Assembly: GCF_008642335.1 (NCBI RefSeq)
Contig: NZ_CP029191.1
Location: forward strand, 372,001 to 436,000
Length of the DNA: 64,000 nucleotides
DNA from: Streptomyces venezuelae
Lineage (GTDB): Bacteria; Actinomycetota; Actinomycetes; Streptomycetales; Streptomycetaceae
Direction of reading: 5' to 3'
The translations under genes were made by a program, and so were the position numbers. The notes beneath the pieces were generated by a model. That model worked only from the letters and a program-made list of their open reading frames with translations, ran no database searches and was not told the DNA's origin. Position 1 is the stretch's first letter. The number at the start of each line of letters is the position of its first letter. Positions 17,880 to 26,144 of the stretch are shown here, piece after piece.

Positions 17880-18542
17880 ATGACGGTCACCGTGCTCCTC
17901 GTCGACGACGAACCCCTCGTACGCGCGGGCCTGCGTGCCGTCCTCGAGGCGCAGCCGGACATCCGCGTGGTCGGCGAGGCGGCGGACGGCGCGGCGGTCA
18001 TCCCCCTCGTCCGCGAGCTGCGCCCCGACGTGGTCGCGATGGACGTCCGCATGCCGCTGCTCGACGGCATCGAGGCGACCCGCGCGGTGCTGCGCACCGT
18101 GCAGGATCCGCCGAAGATCCTCGTGGTCACGACCTTCGAGAACGACGAGTACGTGTACGAGGCGCTGCGCGCGGGCGCCGACGGGTTCCTGCTGAAGCGC
18201 GCGAGGCCCGCGGAGATCGTGCACGCGGTGCGGCTGGTCGCCGAGGGCGAGTCGCTGCTGTTCCCCGCGGCGGTCCGGCAGCTGGCGGGCGAGTACGGCA
18301 CGGAGCGGGGCAATCCGGAGGCCCGGGACGCGCTGGAGAAGGCCGCGCTGACCGAGCGTGAGGCGGAGGTGCTGCGGCTGATGGCGCGCGGCCTGTCGAA
18401 CGCGGAGATCGCGGCCCGCCTCGTCGTGGGCACGGAGACGGTCAAGTCGCATGTCAGCGCCGTCCTCGGGAAGCTGGGGGCGCGGGACCGGACGCAGGCG
18501 GTCATCGCCGCGTACGAATCCGGTTTTGTCTCGCCGGGGTGA
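17880..18542 (+). CDS. LuxR-family (NarL-type) response regulator
   Basis: 220-aa DNA-binding partner of the kinase just upstream. The receiver domain starts at once (MTVTVLLVDDEPLVRAGL) with the phosphoacceptor Asp in VVAMDVRMPLLDGIEATR and the conserved Lys in GFLLKRARP. The C-terminal LuxR helix-turn-helix is LTEREAEVLRLMARGLSNAEIAARLVVGTETVKSHVSAVLGKLGARDR. An ATG at 17862 that overlaps the kinase stop (ATGA) is in frame and would give six more residues with translational coupling; the 17880 start fits the receiver fold better. The likely target is the divergent ABC exporter. Confidence 0.9.
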   Translation: MTVTVLLVDDEPLVRAGLRAVLEAQPDIRVVGEAADGAAVIPLVRELRPDVVAMDVRMPLLDGIEATRAVLRTVQDPPKILVVTTFENDEYVYEALRAGADGFLLKRARPAEIVHAVRLVAEGESLLFPAAVRQLAGEYGTERGNPEARDALEKAALTEREAEVLRLMARGLSNAEIAARLVVGTETVKSHVSAVLGKLGARDRTQAVIAAYESGFVSPG

Positions 18543-18660
18543 CGGCGCTGCCTGCCGGGACGACGGTGCCGGACGCGGTACGGACGGGCCCGGCACTCGC
18601 CGCCGTACCGTCCTGCGAGTACGATCCGGCCATCACGCGCACGAGCTGGGAGGACGGACG

Positions 18661-19818
18661 TTGGGGCAGCTGAGCGGCGGGGACCCCTCCCTGTTGCGGC
18701 GTATCAACTCCGCGGTGGTGCTGCACGCGCTGCGCGCCGCGGACTTGGCGACGCTCACGGAGATCACCCGCGTGACCGGGCTCTCCCGGCCCACCGTCGA
18801 GGGGGTCGTCGAAGGGCTCATCGAGGCCGGGCTCGTGGTGGAGTCGGCGGCCGAGGACGGCGGCGCGCGGCGCCAGGGCCGGCCAGCGCGGAAGTTCCGG
18901 TTCCGGGCGGAGGCGGGACATCTGCTCGGTCTGGAGATCGGCCCGCACCGGGTGGCCGCCGTGCTCTCGGACCTGGACGGCAAGGTCCTCGGGGCGGCGT
19001 CGAAGGCCGTCTCCGCGGAGGCGTCCGCGGACGACCGGCTCGAACGTCTGCGCACGGCGGTCGCCGATCTGCTGCGCCGCGCCGGGATCGCCCGCAGTTC
19101 GCTGCGGGCCGTCGGGGTGGGCAGCCCCGGCATCCTGGACGCGGACGGCACGGTGCGGCTGAGCACGGCGCTGCCCGAGTGGACGGGGCTTCAGCTGGGC
19201 GAGCGGCTGCGCCGGTCGTTCAAGTGCCCGGTCCTGGTGGAGAACGACGCCAACGCCGCGGCCGTCGCCGAGCACTGGAAGGGCGCCGCGACCGACACGG
19301 ACGACGTGGTGTTCGTCCTCGCGGGGCTGAGCCCGGGGGCCGGTTCACTGATCGGCGGGCGCCTGCACCGGGGTTACGGCGGCGCGGCGGGCGAGATCGG
19401 CGCGCTGCACCTGCTGGGCCGTGAGGTCACGCCGGAGACGCTGCTCTCGACCACGGACGAGCCGCTGCACCCCTTGGACGAGCAGGCCGTCGCCGACGTG
19501 TTCGCGCACGCGCGCGAGGGCGACGAGCGGGCGAAAGCGGCCGTGGAGCGGTTCATCCAGCGGCTCGTGCACGACGTGGCCGCCCTGGTCCTCGCGCTCG
19601 ATCCGGAGCTGGTCGTCGTGGGCGGCTGGGCGGCGGGTCTCGACGGCGTCCTTGAGCCGCTGCACCGGGAGCTGGAGCGCTACTGCCTGCGGCCGCCGCG
19701 GGTGGCTCTCTCGCTGCTGGGCGAGGCGGTCGTGTCGACCGGGGCGCTGCGGCTGGCGCTCGATCACGTCGAGGAGCAGCTGTTCGCCGTCGAGGGGACC
19801 GTCACCGCACGGCGGTGA
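18661..19818 (+). CDS. ROK-family transcriptional regulator, TTG start
   Basis: 385 aa. The N-terminal winged helix (LRRINSAVVLHALRAADLATLTEITRVTGLSRPTVEGVVEGLIEAGLV) is followed by a sugar-kinase-like ROK domain (HLLGLEIGPHRVAAVLSDLDG, VGVGSPGILD, VENDANAAAVAEHW, GAAGEIGAL). The TTG is chosen because GGGAGG lies seven bases before it and no ATG or GTG fits. The usual ROK zinc signature (His in GExGH plus CxCGxxGC) is missing: the His is Ala and no cysteines follow. The protein probably senses a sugar or sugar phosphate. A TACGAT -10 candidate lies at about 18620. No sugar-use genes are adjacent, so the target is open. Confidence 0.85.
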   Translation: MGQLSGGDPSLLRRINSAVVLHALRAADLATLTEITRVTGLSRPTVEGVVEGLIEAGLVVESAAEDGGARRQGRPARKFRFRAEAGHLLGLEIGPHRVAAVLSDLDGKVLGAASKAVSAEASADDRLERLRTAVADLLRRAGIARSSLRAVGVGSPGILDADGTVRLSTALPEWTGLQLGERLRRSFKCPVLVENDANAAAVAEHWKGAATDTDDVVFVLAGLSPGAGSLIGGRLHRGYGGAAGEIGALHLLGREVTPETLLSTTDEPLHPLDEQAVADVFAHAREGDERAKAAVERFIQRLVHDVAALVLALDPELVVVGGWAAGLDGVLEPLHRELERYCLRPPRVALSLLGEAVVSTGALRLALDHVEEQLFAVEGTVTARR

Positions 19819-19883
19819 GAGTCCCCTGACGAAACGAACGAAGCGAACGAGCCCAATGAAGCGGGCGGCGCGGGGGCGCGGCG

Positions 19884-20645
19884 TCAGGAAGCGCGGCGCT
19901 CCGTGTCGTGGTGTATCTCGACCCCGCCGGAGTCCCCGAACGTGAGGCGGCAGGTGTCGGCCCGGTAGGTGGCCACGGAGACCGCGGCCGTGCGCCCCTC
20001 GGCGAAGAAGCGCGTCGTCACGACGAGCACCGGTGCGCCGGGCAGGCGGTCGAGGGCCTTGGCGTCGTCCGCGCGGGCCGAGCCGAGTTCGACGGCGCGG
20101 TCCTGCCCTTCGAGGCCGAGCCGGGACAGCTCGCGCAGGACGACACGCGCGCGTGCCGCGCCGGACGGCTCGTCCATGCCGGTCAGTTCGGCGACCGACG
20201 ACGTGGGCACGTACAGCAGCTCGGCGGCCACGGGCTGGCCGTTCGAGACGCGGGTGCGGCGCACCACGTGCACCTGCTCGTCCGCGGCGGTCTCGAGCAT
20301 GCGGGCCACGTCCGCCGGCGGGACCGCCGGGGCGCAGTCCGCGAGCTGCCAGGCGTCGCCGACCGCGCCCGGCCACGAACCCTGCGCGGATCCGACGGCC
20401 ACGCCCATCCGCGGCGGAGCGACGGTGGTGCCCACTCCGCGGCGGCGCTGGAGCCTGCCTTCGAGTTCGAGCTGTTCGAGAGCCTGCCGGAGGGTGGCGC
20501 GGGCGACACCGAAACGGGCGGCAAGGTCGCGCTCGTTCGGCAGGATCTCGCCCACGGAGAACTCGGAGTCGAGCGCCTCACTGAGCACGGTCTTCAGATG
20601 CCAGTACTTCGGCTCCGGCACCGTTTCGAGCTGCGTGGTCCCCAC
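19884..20645 (-). CDS. GntR/HutC-family transcriptional regulator, GTG start
   Basis: 253 aa. The winged helix is YWHLKTVLSEALDSEFSVGEILPNERDLAARFGVARATLRQALEQLELEGRLQRRRGVGTTV; the C-terminal UTRA effector domain runs from about residue 85 (VHVVRRTRVSNGQPVAAELLYVP ... LVVTTRFFAEGRTAAVSVATYRADTCRLTFG), as in DasR and HutC relatives that bind sugar phosphates or amino-acid derivatives. The GTG start has GGAGG five bases upstream. A palindrome similar to the DasR site lies about 100 bases upstream and is probably its own operator. It is convergent with the ROK gene. The ligand is unknown. Confidence 0.88.
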   Translation of the reverse strand: MGTTQLETVPEPKYWHLKTVLSEALDSEFSVGEILPNERDLAARFGVARATLRQALEQLELEGRLQRRRGVGTTVAPPRMGVAVGSAQGSWPGAVGDAWQLADCAPAVPPADVARMLETAADEQVHVVRRTRVSNGQPVAAELLYVPTSSVAELTGMDEPSGAARARVVLRELSRLGLEGQDRAVELGSARADDAKALDRLPGAPVLVVTTRFFAEGRTAAVSVATYRADTCRLTFGDSGGVEIHHDTERRAS

Positions 20646-20742
20646 CCTGTCCTCCGCAATCGCCGTGACCGGCGGCGTTTTAGCGCCCTTGTTTATTAAA
20701 GGTTCCTGCACTATCTCTGCGACCATAGGCCCGCACCCACCC

Positions 20743-20756
20743 TTGGTCAAGACCAA
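20743..20756. promoter_or_regulatory. dre-like operator upstream of the GntR regulator
   Basis: TTGGTC-AA-GACCAA is a perfect 6-bp inverted repeat with a 2-base centre. Its form follows the known DasR/HutC operator (TGGTC-TA-GACCA core). It lies 98 bases upstream of the GTG start of the GntR/HutC regulator and is probably an autoregulatory site. Confidence 0.6.
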
Positions 20757-20879
20757 TCCTCGATCCGTTACAGCCTGCACAGGGACGATGCCACAGAGCA
20801 TTCATGCGGAGTTCGCGCGGGGCCAAGCAGGCGTAATCGGCCAGCCGCACGTGAACGGCCGGCGAAGAACACACGAATG

Positions 20880-20905
20880 AGCCCCCGCCGATCGTGGCGG
20901 GGGCT
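20880..20905 (-). terminator. Terminator after the ECF sigma gene
   Basis: AGCCCCCGCC / GGCGGGGGCT form a perfect 10-bp stem with a 6-base loop, 47 bases past the stop of the leftward sigma gene; a moderately T-rich stretch follows on that strand. Confidence 0.75.
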
Positions 20906-20951
20906 CTGAGCTGCGGCGACGCACCGCTCGCCGCGATGCGCGGCCGGAACC

Positions 20952-21842
20952 CTAGGGGGCGAGCGACACGAGCTTGTCCGGATTGCGGACGATGTAGACG
21001 TCCTGGATGAGGCCGTCGGCGACGTCCAAGCGGAACACGCTGTCGGGTCGGCCGTTCACGAGGACGAGGAGGCACTCCGCGCCGTTCGCCTCGATGAAAC
21101 GGACTTCCAGTTCGCGCGCCTCCGCGGCCACCTTGCCCGCGGTGCTGTGCAGGAAGCGGCCCACCTTGTCCGCGGACTCCAGGACGCGCAGCGGCGCCTT
21201 CGACTTGCCGCCCGCGTCGCCGACGAGCCGGACGTCCGGCGCGAGGAGCGACATCAGCCCGTCGAGGTCGCCCTCGGTGGCGGCGGCGAGGAAGCGCTCG
21301 GTCAGGTCGCGGCGTTCGGCGGGGTCCACCTTGTAGCGGGGCCGGCCCTCGTCGACGTGCTTGCGGGCCCGGCCCGCGAGCTGGCGCACGGCGGCCTCGC
21401 TGCGGTCGAGCGTGACCGCGATCTCGGCGAACGGGAACCCGAACGCCTCGCGGAGCACGAACACCGCCCGCTCCAGGGGCGAGAGGGACTCCAGGACCAC
21501 GAGGACGGCGAGGGAGACGGACTCGGCGAGCACGGCCCGCTCCGCGGTGTCGGGCACGGACGACCCGAGGTCGGTGACGTAGGGCTCGGGGAGCCACGGC
21601 CCGACGTAGGCCTCGCGCCGGGACTGCAGGTGGCGCAGGCGGTCGATGGCGAGCCGTGTGGTGACGCGCACCAGGAACGCGCGGGGTTCGCGCACGTGCT
21701 CGTGGTCGGACTCCGACCAGCGCAGCCAGGCCTCCTGGACGACGTCCTCCGCGTCGGCCACGCGGCCGAGCATGCGGTAGGCGACGCCCATCAGGGTGGG
21801 TCGGTGCTCTTCGAAGACGTCGGTGATGGTGTCGGTGGCCAC
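20952..21842 (-). CDS. sigJ: ECF41/SigJ-type RNA polymerase sigma factor with SnoaL-like C-terminus
   Basis: 296 aa from a GTG with AGGA upstream. Sigma region 2 is FEEHRPTLMGVAYRMLGRVADAEDVVQEAWLRW, region 4 LSPLERAVFVLREAFGFPFAEIAVTLDRSEAAVRQLAGRARKHV. The ~110-residue C-terminal extension (ERFLAAATEGDLDGLMSLLAPDVRLVGDAGGK ... GLIQDVYIVRNPDKL) is the SnoaL-like domain of ECF41 sigmas, which both activates and limits the sigma. Such factors usually stand beside a carboxymuconolactone decarboxylase, oxidoreductase or epimerase gene; the neighbour here is a divergent alpha/beta hydrolase. The name sigJ follows the streptomycete and mycobacterial family and is tentative. Confidence 0.85.
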   Translation of the reverse strand: MATDTITDVFEEHRPTLMGVAYRMLGRVADAEDVVQEAWLRWSESDHEHVREPRAFLVRVTTRLAIDRLRHLQSRREAYVGPWLPEPYVTDLGSSVPDTAERAVLAESVSLAVLVVLESLSPLERAVFVLREAFGFPFAEIAVTLDRSEAAVRQLAGRARKHVDEGRPRYKVDPAERRDLTERFLAAATEGDLDGLMSLLAPDVRLVGDAGGKSKAPLRVLESADKVGRFLHSTAGKVAAEARELEVRFIEANGAECLLVLVNGRPDSVFRLDVADGLIQDVYIVRNPDKLVSLAP

Positions 21843-22043
21843 GGTCCTATCCCAACCCACGAAGCACCGCCTGTCCAGGCACTTCGACTGCGGTACGCGG
21901 CACACTCACCGACGCGGGGGACCGCTCGCCCGAAGCGTCCGCGACCACCCTCTTGAACTGCGGGCTACTGGGCGGTAATTGTTGCTGACAGCGCGTCTAA
22001 CACATCGGGGAACCGTCGTCCGGCGGCGGGGACAGGAGCAGTC

Positions 22044-22877
22044 ATGGCCGCAGAGGTCTCCTTCAGCGTCGCGTCGCACGGCGGGCCGCACACCGTGACG
22101 ATCTCCTACGAACGGGCGGGCGCGGGCGAGCCGTTGCTTCTGCTGCACGGCATCGGCCACCACCGGCAGGCCTGGGACCCGGTGTTCGGGATCCTGGCCG
22201 CCGAGCACGACGTGATCGCGGTCGACCTGCCGGGCTTTGGCCGCTCCCCCGCACTGCCCGAGGAACTGGAGTACGGTCTGCCCGCGGTCGTCCCCGCGCT
22301 GGGCGCGTTCTGCGAGGCGCTGCGGATCGAGCGGCCGCACGTGGCGGGCAACTCCCTGGGCGGACTGCTGGCCCTGGAAATGGGCCGCGAGAAGCTGGTC
22401 CGCTCCGTCACCGCGCTCTCCCCCGCCGGTTTCTGGACGCCCGCCGAGCGCCGGTACGCGTTCGGCACGCTCCTCGCGATGCGGCGGGCCGCGCGTCTGC
22501 TGCCGCGTCCCGCGATCGAGCGGCTGTCGACGAGCGCGGCCGGGCGCACGGCGCTCACGAGCACGATCTACGCCCGCCCTTGGCGCCGTTCCCCTCAAGC
22601 GGTCGTCGCCGAGACGCTCGCGTTGCGCGAGGCCACCGGGTTCGAGGCGACACTCCTGGCCGGCCGTGATGTCCTCTTCCAGGATGACGTGACGGGCCTC
22701 CCTGTCACCGTCGCCTGGGGCACGAAGGACCGGCTGCTCCTGCGCCGGCAGGGCGTACGCGCGAAGCACACGATCCCCGGCGCGCGCCTCGTCCGGCTCC
22801 CCGGCTGCGGCCACGTGCCGATGAACGACGACCCCGCCCTCGTCGCCCGCGTCCTCCTCGACACCTGCCGCCGCTGA
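22044..22877 (+). CDS. Alpha/beta-fold hydrolase
   Basis: 277-aa soluble hydrolase. The oxyanion strand is LLLLHGIGHHRQAW, the nucleophile elbow VAGNSLGGLLAL (Ser104), the acid Asp lies in VAWGTKDRLLL and the catalytic His in LPGCGHVPMND. The lid (residues about 130-205, rich in Arg and Ala) could accept an ester, epoxide or lactone; no substrate can be named. GACAGGAG lies just before the ATG. It is divergent from the ECF41 sigma gene (about 200 bases apart), and ECF41 factors usually direct transcription of the gene next to them, so this hydrolase is the most likely SigJ target. Confidence 0.85.
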   Translation: MAAEVSFSVASHGGPHTVTISYERAGAGEPLLLLHGIGHHRQAWDPVFGILAAEHDVIAVDLPGFGRSPALPEELEYGLPAVVPALGAFCEALRIERPHVAGNSLGGLLALEMGREKLVRSVTALSPAGFWTPAERRYAFGTLLAMRRAARLLPRPAIERLSTSAAGRTALTSTIYARPWRRSPQAVVAETLALREATGFEATLLAGRDVLFQDDVTGLPVTVAWGTKDRLLLRRQGVRAKHTIPGARLVRLPGCGHVPMNDDPALVARVLLDTCRR

Positions 22878-23011
22878 CTGGAGGCAGTCTCCGCGCGGCG
22901 GTTCCCCCCGGCCTGTGGTGAGTTGTTCACTTGGGCTTCGTGTGGACGCTGTGGCGCGGTACCGGCCGGGCGCACGCACACTGGTCGCACCCGTCAACTG
23001 GAGGCGCATTT

Positions 23012-24592
23012 ATGTCGCAACGTCAGCCGAGCCCGTCCCCCCGTCGCCGCAGCGTGCTGCGCGGATCGCTCGCCGTACCGGCGGCGCTCGCCGTGCCCGC
23101 GCTGGCCGGGGCCGCTCCGTCGCTCGCCCTGTCGGGCCGCCCGAAGGCCGGGTGGGGCGTCCAGGCCGGAGACGTGACGGCGCATTCGGGGCTCGTCTGG
23201 GTCCGCTCCGACCGACCCGCCCGGATGATCGTGGAGACCTCCGCCACCGAGTCGTTCCGCCATCCGCAGCGGTGGCGCGGCCCGCTGCTCGGCCCGGACA
23301 CGGACTTCACGGGGACGACGCGGCTGCGCGGGCTGCCCGCGGGCGAACAGATCCACTACCGGGTGCTGCTCGCCGACCCCGACGACCCGCGCCGCACGGG
23401 CAAGCCGGTGACCGGTACGTTCCGCACGACGCCGAAGGGCCGCAAGCAGGACGTCCGTTTCCTGTGGTCGGGTGACATCGCGGGCCAGGGCTGGGGCATC
23501 AACCCGGACCGCGGCGGCTACCGGATCTTCGAGGAGATGCGCAGACGCGACCCGGACTTCTTCCTGTGCAGCGGCGACAACATCTACGCCGACGGCCCCA
23601 TCCTGCCGAGCGTCACGCTGCCCGACGGCACGGTGTGGCGGAATGTCACGACCGAGGAGAAGTCCAAGGTCGCCGAGGACCTGAAGGAGTTCCGCGGCGC
23701 GTTCCGCTACAACCTGCTCGACGACAACCTGCGCCGGTTCAACGCCCAGGTGCCGTCGATCGTCCAGTGGGACGACCACGAGGTGCGCAACAACTGGTAC
23801 CCGGGGCAGATCCTGGACGACCCCCGGTACACGGAGAAGAACGTGGACGTCCTCGCGGGCCGCTCGCTGCGCGCGTTCAGCGAGTACTTCCCCATCTCGA
23901 CGCTCCCGCCGGGTGACGAGGACGGCCGGGTCTACCGCGTGCTGCGCCACGGCCCGCTCCTGGACGTGTTCGTCCTCGACATGCGCACCTACCGCAACGC
24001 CAACTCCCCCAACCGGCAGCCCGACGACACCACCGGCATCCTCGGCGCCCGGCAGCTGGCCTGGCTCAAGCGCGAGCTGTCCCGTTCGCGGGCCGTGTGG
24101 AAGGTCATCGCCTCCGACATGCCGCTGGGCATCGTCGTCCCGGACGGCAGGGAGAACTTCGAGGCCGTGGCGCAGGGCGACCCCGGCGCGCCGCTGGGCC
24201 GCGAGCTGCAGATCGCCGAGCTGCTGCGGCACATCAAGCACCAGAAGATCACCGGCACGGTGTGGCTGACCGCCGACGTGCACTACACCTCCGCGCAGCA
24301 CTACGACCCGTCGCGCGCGGCGTTCAAGGACTTCGCGCCGTTCTGGGAGTTCGTGTCGGGGCCGCTGGCCGCGGGCGGCTTCCCCGCGACGAAGCTGGAC
24401 GGGACGTTCGGCCCCGAGCAGAAGTTCATCAAGGCGCCGAACCGCGCCAACACGTCTCCGGCCGAGACGCCGCAGTACTTCGGCGAGGTCGACATCGACG
24501 GCGGCAGCGGCGAGTTGACGGTGCGGCTGCGCCAGGAGGGCGGCGGTGTGCTGTTCACCAAGGTGCTGCAGCCCGGCCGGGTCGGGCAGTAA
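23012..24592 (+). CDS. phoD: Secreted PhoD-type alkaline phosphatase/phosphodiesterase, Tat substrate
   Basis: 526 aa from an ATG with GGAGG upstream. The twin-arginine signal peptide is RRRSVLRGSLA (residues 11-21) followed by a hydrophobic stretch ending in AGAAPSLALSG. A PhoD N-domain follows (WGVQAGDVTAHSGLVWVRSDRPARM), then metallophosphatase motifs FLWSGDIAGQG, FLCSGDNIYADG, QWDDHEVRNNW, FVLDMRTYR and WLTADVHYTS, which contain the metal ligands for the Fe/Ca centre. PhoD enzymes release phosphate from phosphodiesters and wall teichoic acids outside the cell. Streptomycetes have several copies, often PhoP-controlled; I could not pick out a clear PHO box upstream. Confidence 0.92.
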   Translation: MSQRQPSPSPRRRSVLRGSLAVPAALAVPALAGAAPSLALSGRPKAGWGVQAGDVTAHSGLVWVRSDRPARMIVETSATESFRHPQRWRGPLLGPDTDFTGTTRLRGLPAGEQIHYRVLLADPDDPRRTGKPVTGTFRTTPKGRKQDVRFLWSGDIAGQGWGINPDRGGYRIFEEMRRRDPDFFLCSGDNIYADGPILPSVTLPDGTVWRNVTTEEKSKVAEDLKEFRGAFRYNLLDDNLRRFNAQVPSIVQWDDHEVRNNWYPGQILDDPRYTEKNVDVLAGRSLRAFSEYFPISTLPPGDEDGRVYRVLRHGPLLDVFVLDMRTYRNANSPNRQPDDTTGILGARQLAWLKRELSRSRAVWKVIASDMPLGIVVPDGRENFEAVAQGDPGAPLGRELQIAELLRHIKHQKITGTVWLTADVHYTSAQHYDPSRAAFKDFAPFWEFVSGPLAAGGFPATKLDGTFGPEQKFIKAPNRANTSPAETPQYFGEVDIDGGSGELTVRLRQEGGGVLFTKVLQPGRVGQ

Positions 24593-24695
24593 GCGAATCG
24601 CCGCCAAAGGGGCAGATGACCTCTTTACCCATCAGTCACAGGGCGTTCGTGATCAGGAAACACCGGTCCAGCACAGTGAACGTATGAGAGCTGAC

Positions 24696-26144
24696 ATGTC
24701 TGATGTGACACGGACCAAGCACGGACGCCCCGTTCATCACTGGCGGCGCGACGTGGTGGAACTGGCGGCCCTGTTCACGGCCGTGGCGGTGGCCGACGCC
24801 GTCGCGAACATGGTGGGACACGGGCCCGACGGTCCCGGCCTGCTGGTCGTGTCGGCCGTGGTGCTGCTCGCCACGGCCGGCTTCCACACCTGGTGGGCAC
24901 GGCGCCACGACCACGCCCCGCCGCCGGCACCCGATACCGTCGCCCGGCCGCCCGCGGACGCGGAGCAGGCCGGGCGCACCACGACCTCCGCGACCACCGC
25001 GACCACCGACGACGCGGTCGCCCCGGGGACCGACACCGGGACCACCCTCTGGCGGATGCGCACGACCGTCCGGGACGAGCCGGGCTCCCTGGCCGCGCTG
25101 TGCGTCGCGCTCGCCGAGCGCCGCATCGACATCCTCAGCCTGCAGGCGCACCCGCTGGCCGAGGGCACCGTCGACGAGTTCCTGCTGCGCGCGCCCGCGG
25201 ACCTCGCCGGCGCCGAGATCACCCGGTCGATCGCGCGGGCGGGCGGCACGGGCACCTGGATCGAGCGCGCCGACGCCCACGACCTGGTGGACGCCCCCAC
25301 CCGCATCCTCGGCCTCGCCACCCGCACCGCCCTCGACGCGGCCGAGCTCCCCCTGGCCCTGCGGCACCTCCTGGGCCGCTGCACCATCCGCTCCCTGCCC
25401 GCCGCGCGCACAGGGACCCGCGGAGACGAATCCGCCCGTCCTGAGTCGATCCCGGTCGACGGCGTACTCGACGGCACGGTGCTCAAGCTGAAGGGTCCCG
25501 ACGGCGAGGTCATCACCGTCGAGCGCCCCTATCTACCGTTCACTCCCACCGAGTTCGCCCGCGCGCGGGCCCTCGTCGAGCTCGACACCCGGCTCGGCCC
25601 GCGCATCCCGCGGAGCCAGGACGTCCTGACGCTCCCCGAGGGCAACTCCATCACCGTGCGGCGGGCCGACACCGCCGACATCGAGGCCGCCAAGGCCATG
25701 CACGAGCGCTGCTCGCCCGCCACGCTGGACAAGCGCTACCACGGCCCTGTGCACGACGCCGACCGCTACCTCAACCACCTCCTCAGCCCCCGCTTCGGCC
25801 GCACCCTCGCGGTGCGCACCGCGTCCGGCCGGATCGTCGGCATCGGCCATCTCCTGTGGGACGGCGACGAGACCGAGGTGGCGCTGCTCGTCGAGGACGA
25901 GTGGCAGCGCCGCGGCATCGGCGGCCAGCTGCTCGGCCGGCTGGTGGCGATGGCCGTCGAGGCGGGCTGCGAGAGCGTGTACGCGGTGACGCAGGCGTCC
26001 AACACCGGCATGGTGGCCGCGATGCGCGGGCTCGGCCTGCCGCTCGACTACCAGATCGAGGAGGGCACGCTGGTGATCACGGCCCGCCTCGACGCGACAC
26101 CGGTCGGTTCGCGGCTGCCGTACGACCACGCGCAGCGCCCCTGA
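24696..26144 (+). CDS. Membrane-anchored ACT-GNAT fusion, candidate amino-acid-regulated protein acetyltransferase
   Basis: 482 aa. Two transmembrane segments (about residues 19-40 and 48-66), a Thr/Ala/Pro-rich linker, an ACT amino-acid-binding domain (about 117-185: LWRMRTTVRDEPGSLAALCVALAERRIDILSLQ), then a GNAT domain (about 312-480) with acetyl-CoA motif QRRGIGGQLL and ITVRRADTADIEAAKAMHERC at its start. ACT-GNAT fusions in actinomycetes (the AAPat family) acetylate lysines of acetyl-CoA synthetase and respond to amino acids; the membrane anchor is not part of the described versions I know. The start follows GAGAG; an ATG at 24684 is an alternative. The 3' end overlaps the convergent trans-sulfuration gene by 68 bases. 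Confidence 0.8.
   Translation: MSDVTRTKHGRPVHHWRRDVVELAALFTAVAVADAVANMVGHGPDGPGLLVVSAVVLLATAGFHTWWARRHDHAPPPAPDTVARPPADAEQAGRTTTSATTATTDDAVAPGTDTGTTLWRMRTTVRDEPGSLAALCVALAERRIDILSLQAHPLAEGTVDEFLLRAPADLAGAEITRSIARAGGTGTWIERADAHDLVDAPTRILGLATRTALDAAELPLALRHLLGRCTIRSLPAARTGTRGDESARPESIPVDGVLDGTVLKLKGPDGEVITVERPYLPFTPTEFARARALVELDTRLGPRIPRSQDVLTLPEGNSITVRRADTADIEAAKAMHERCSPATLDKRYHGPVHDADRYLNHLLSPRFGRTLAVRTASGRIVGIGHLLWDGDETEVALLVEDEWQRRGIGGQLLGRLVAMAVEAGCESVYAVTQASNTGMVAAMRGLGLPLDYQIEEGTLVITARLDATPVGSRLPYDHAQRP

Larger units (their letters stand above)
20646..20951. other. 306-bp region upstream of the GntR gene
   Basis: I see no gene. It contains an AT-rich patch for this genome (TTTTAGCG...TTTATTAAAGG, 20678-20702), a dre-like palindrome (20743-20756) and the sigJ terminator hairpin (20880-20905). 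Confidence 0.6.
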
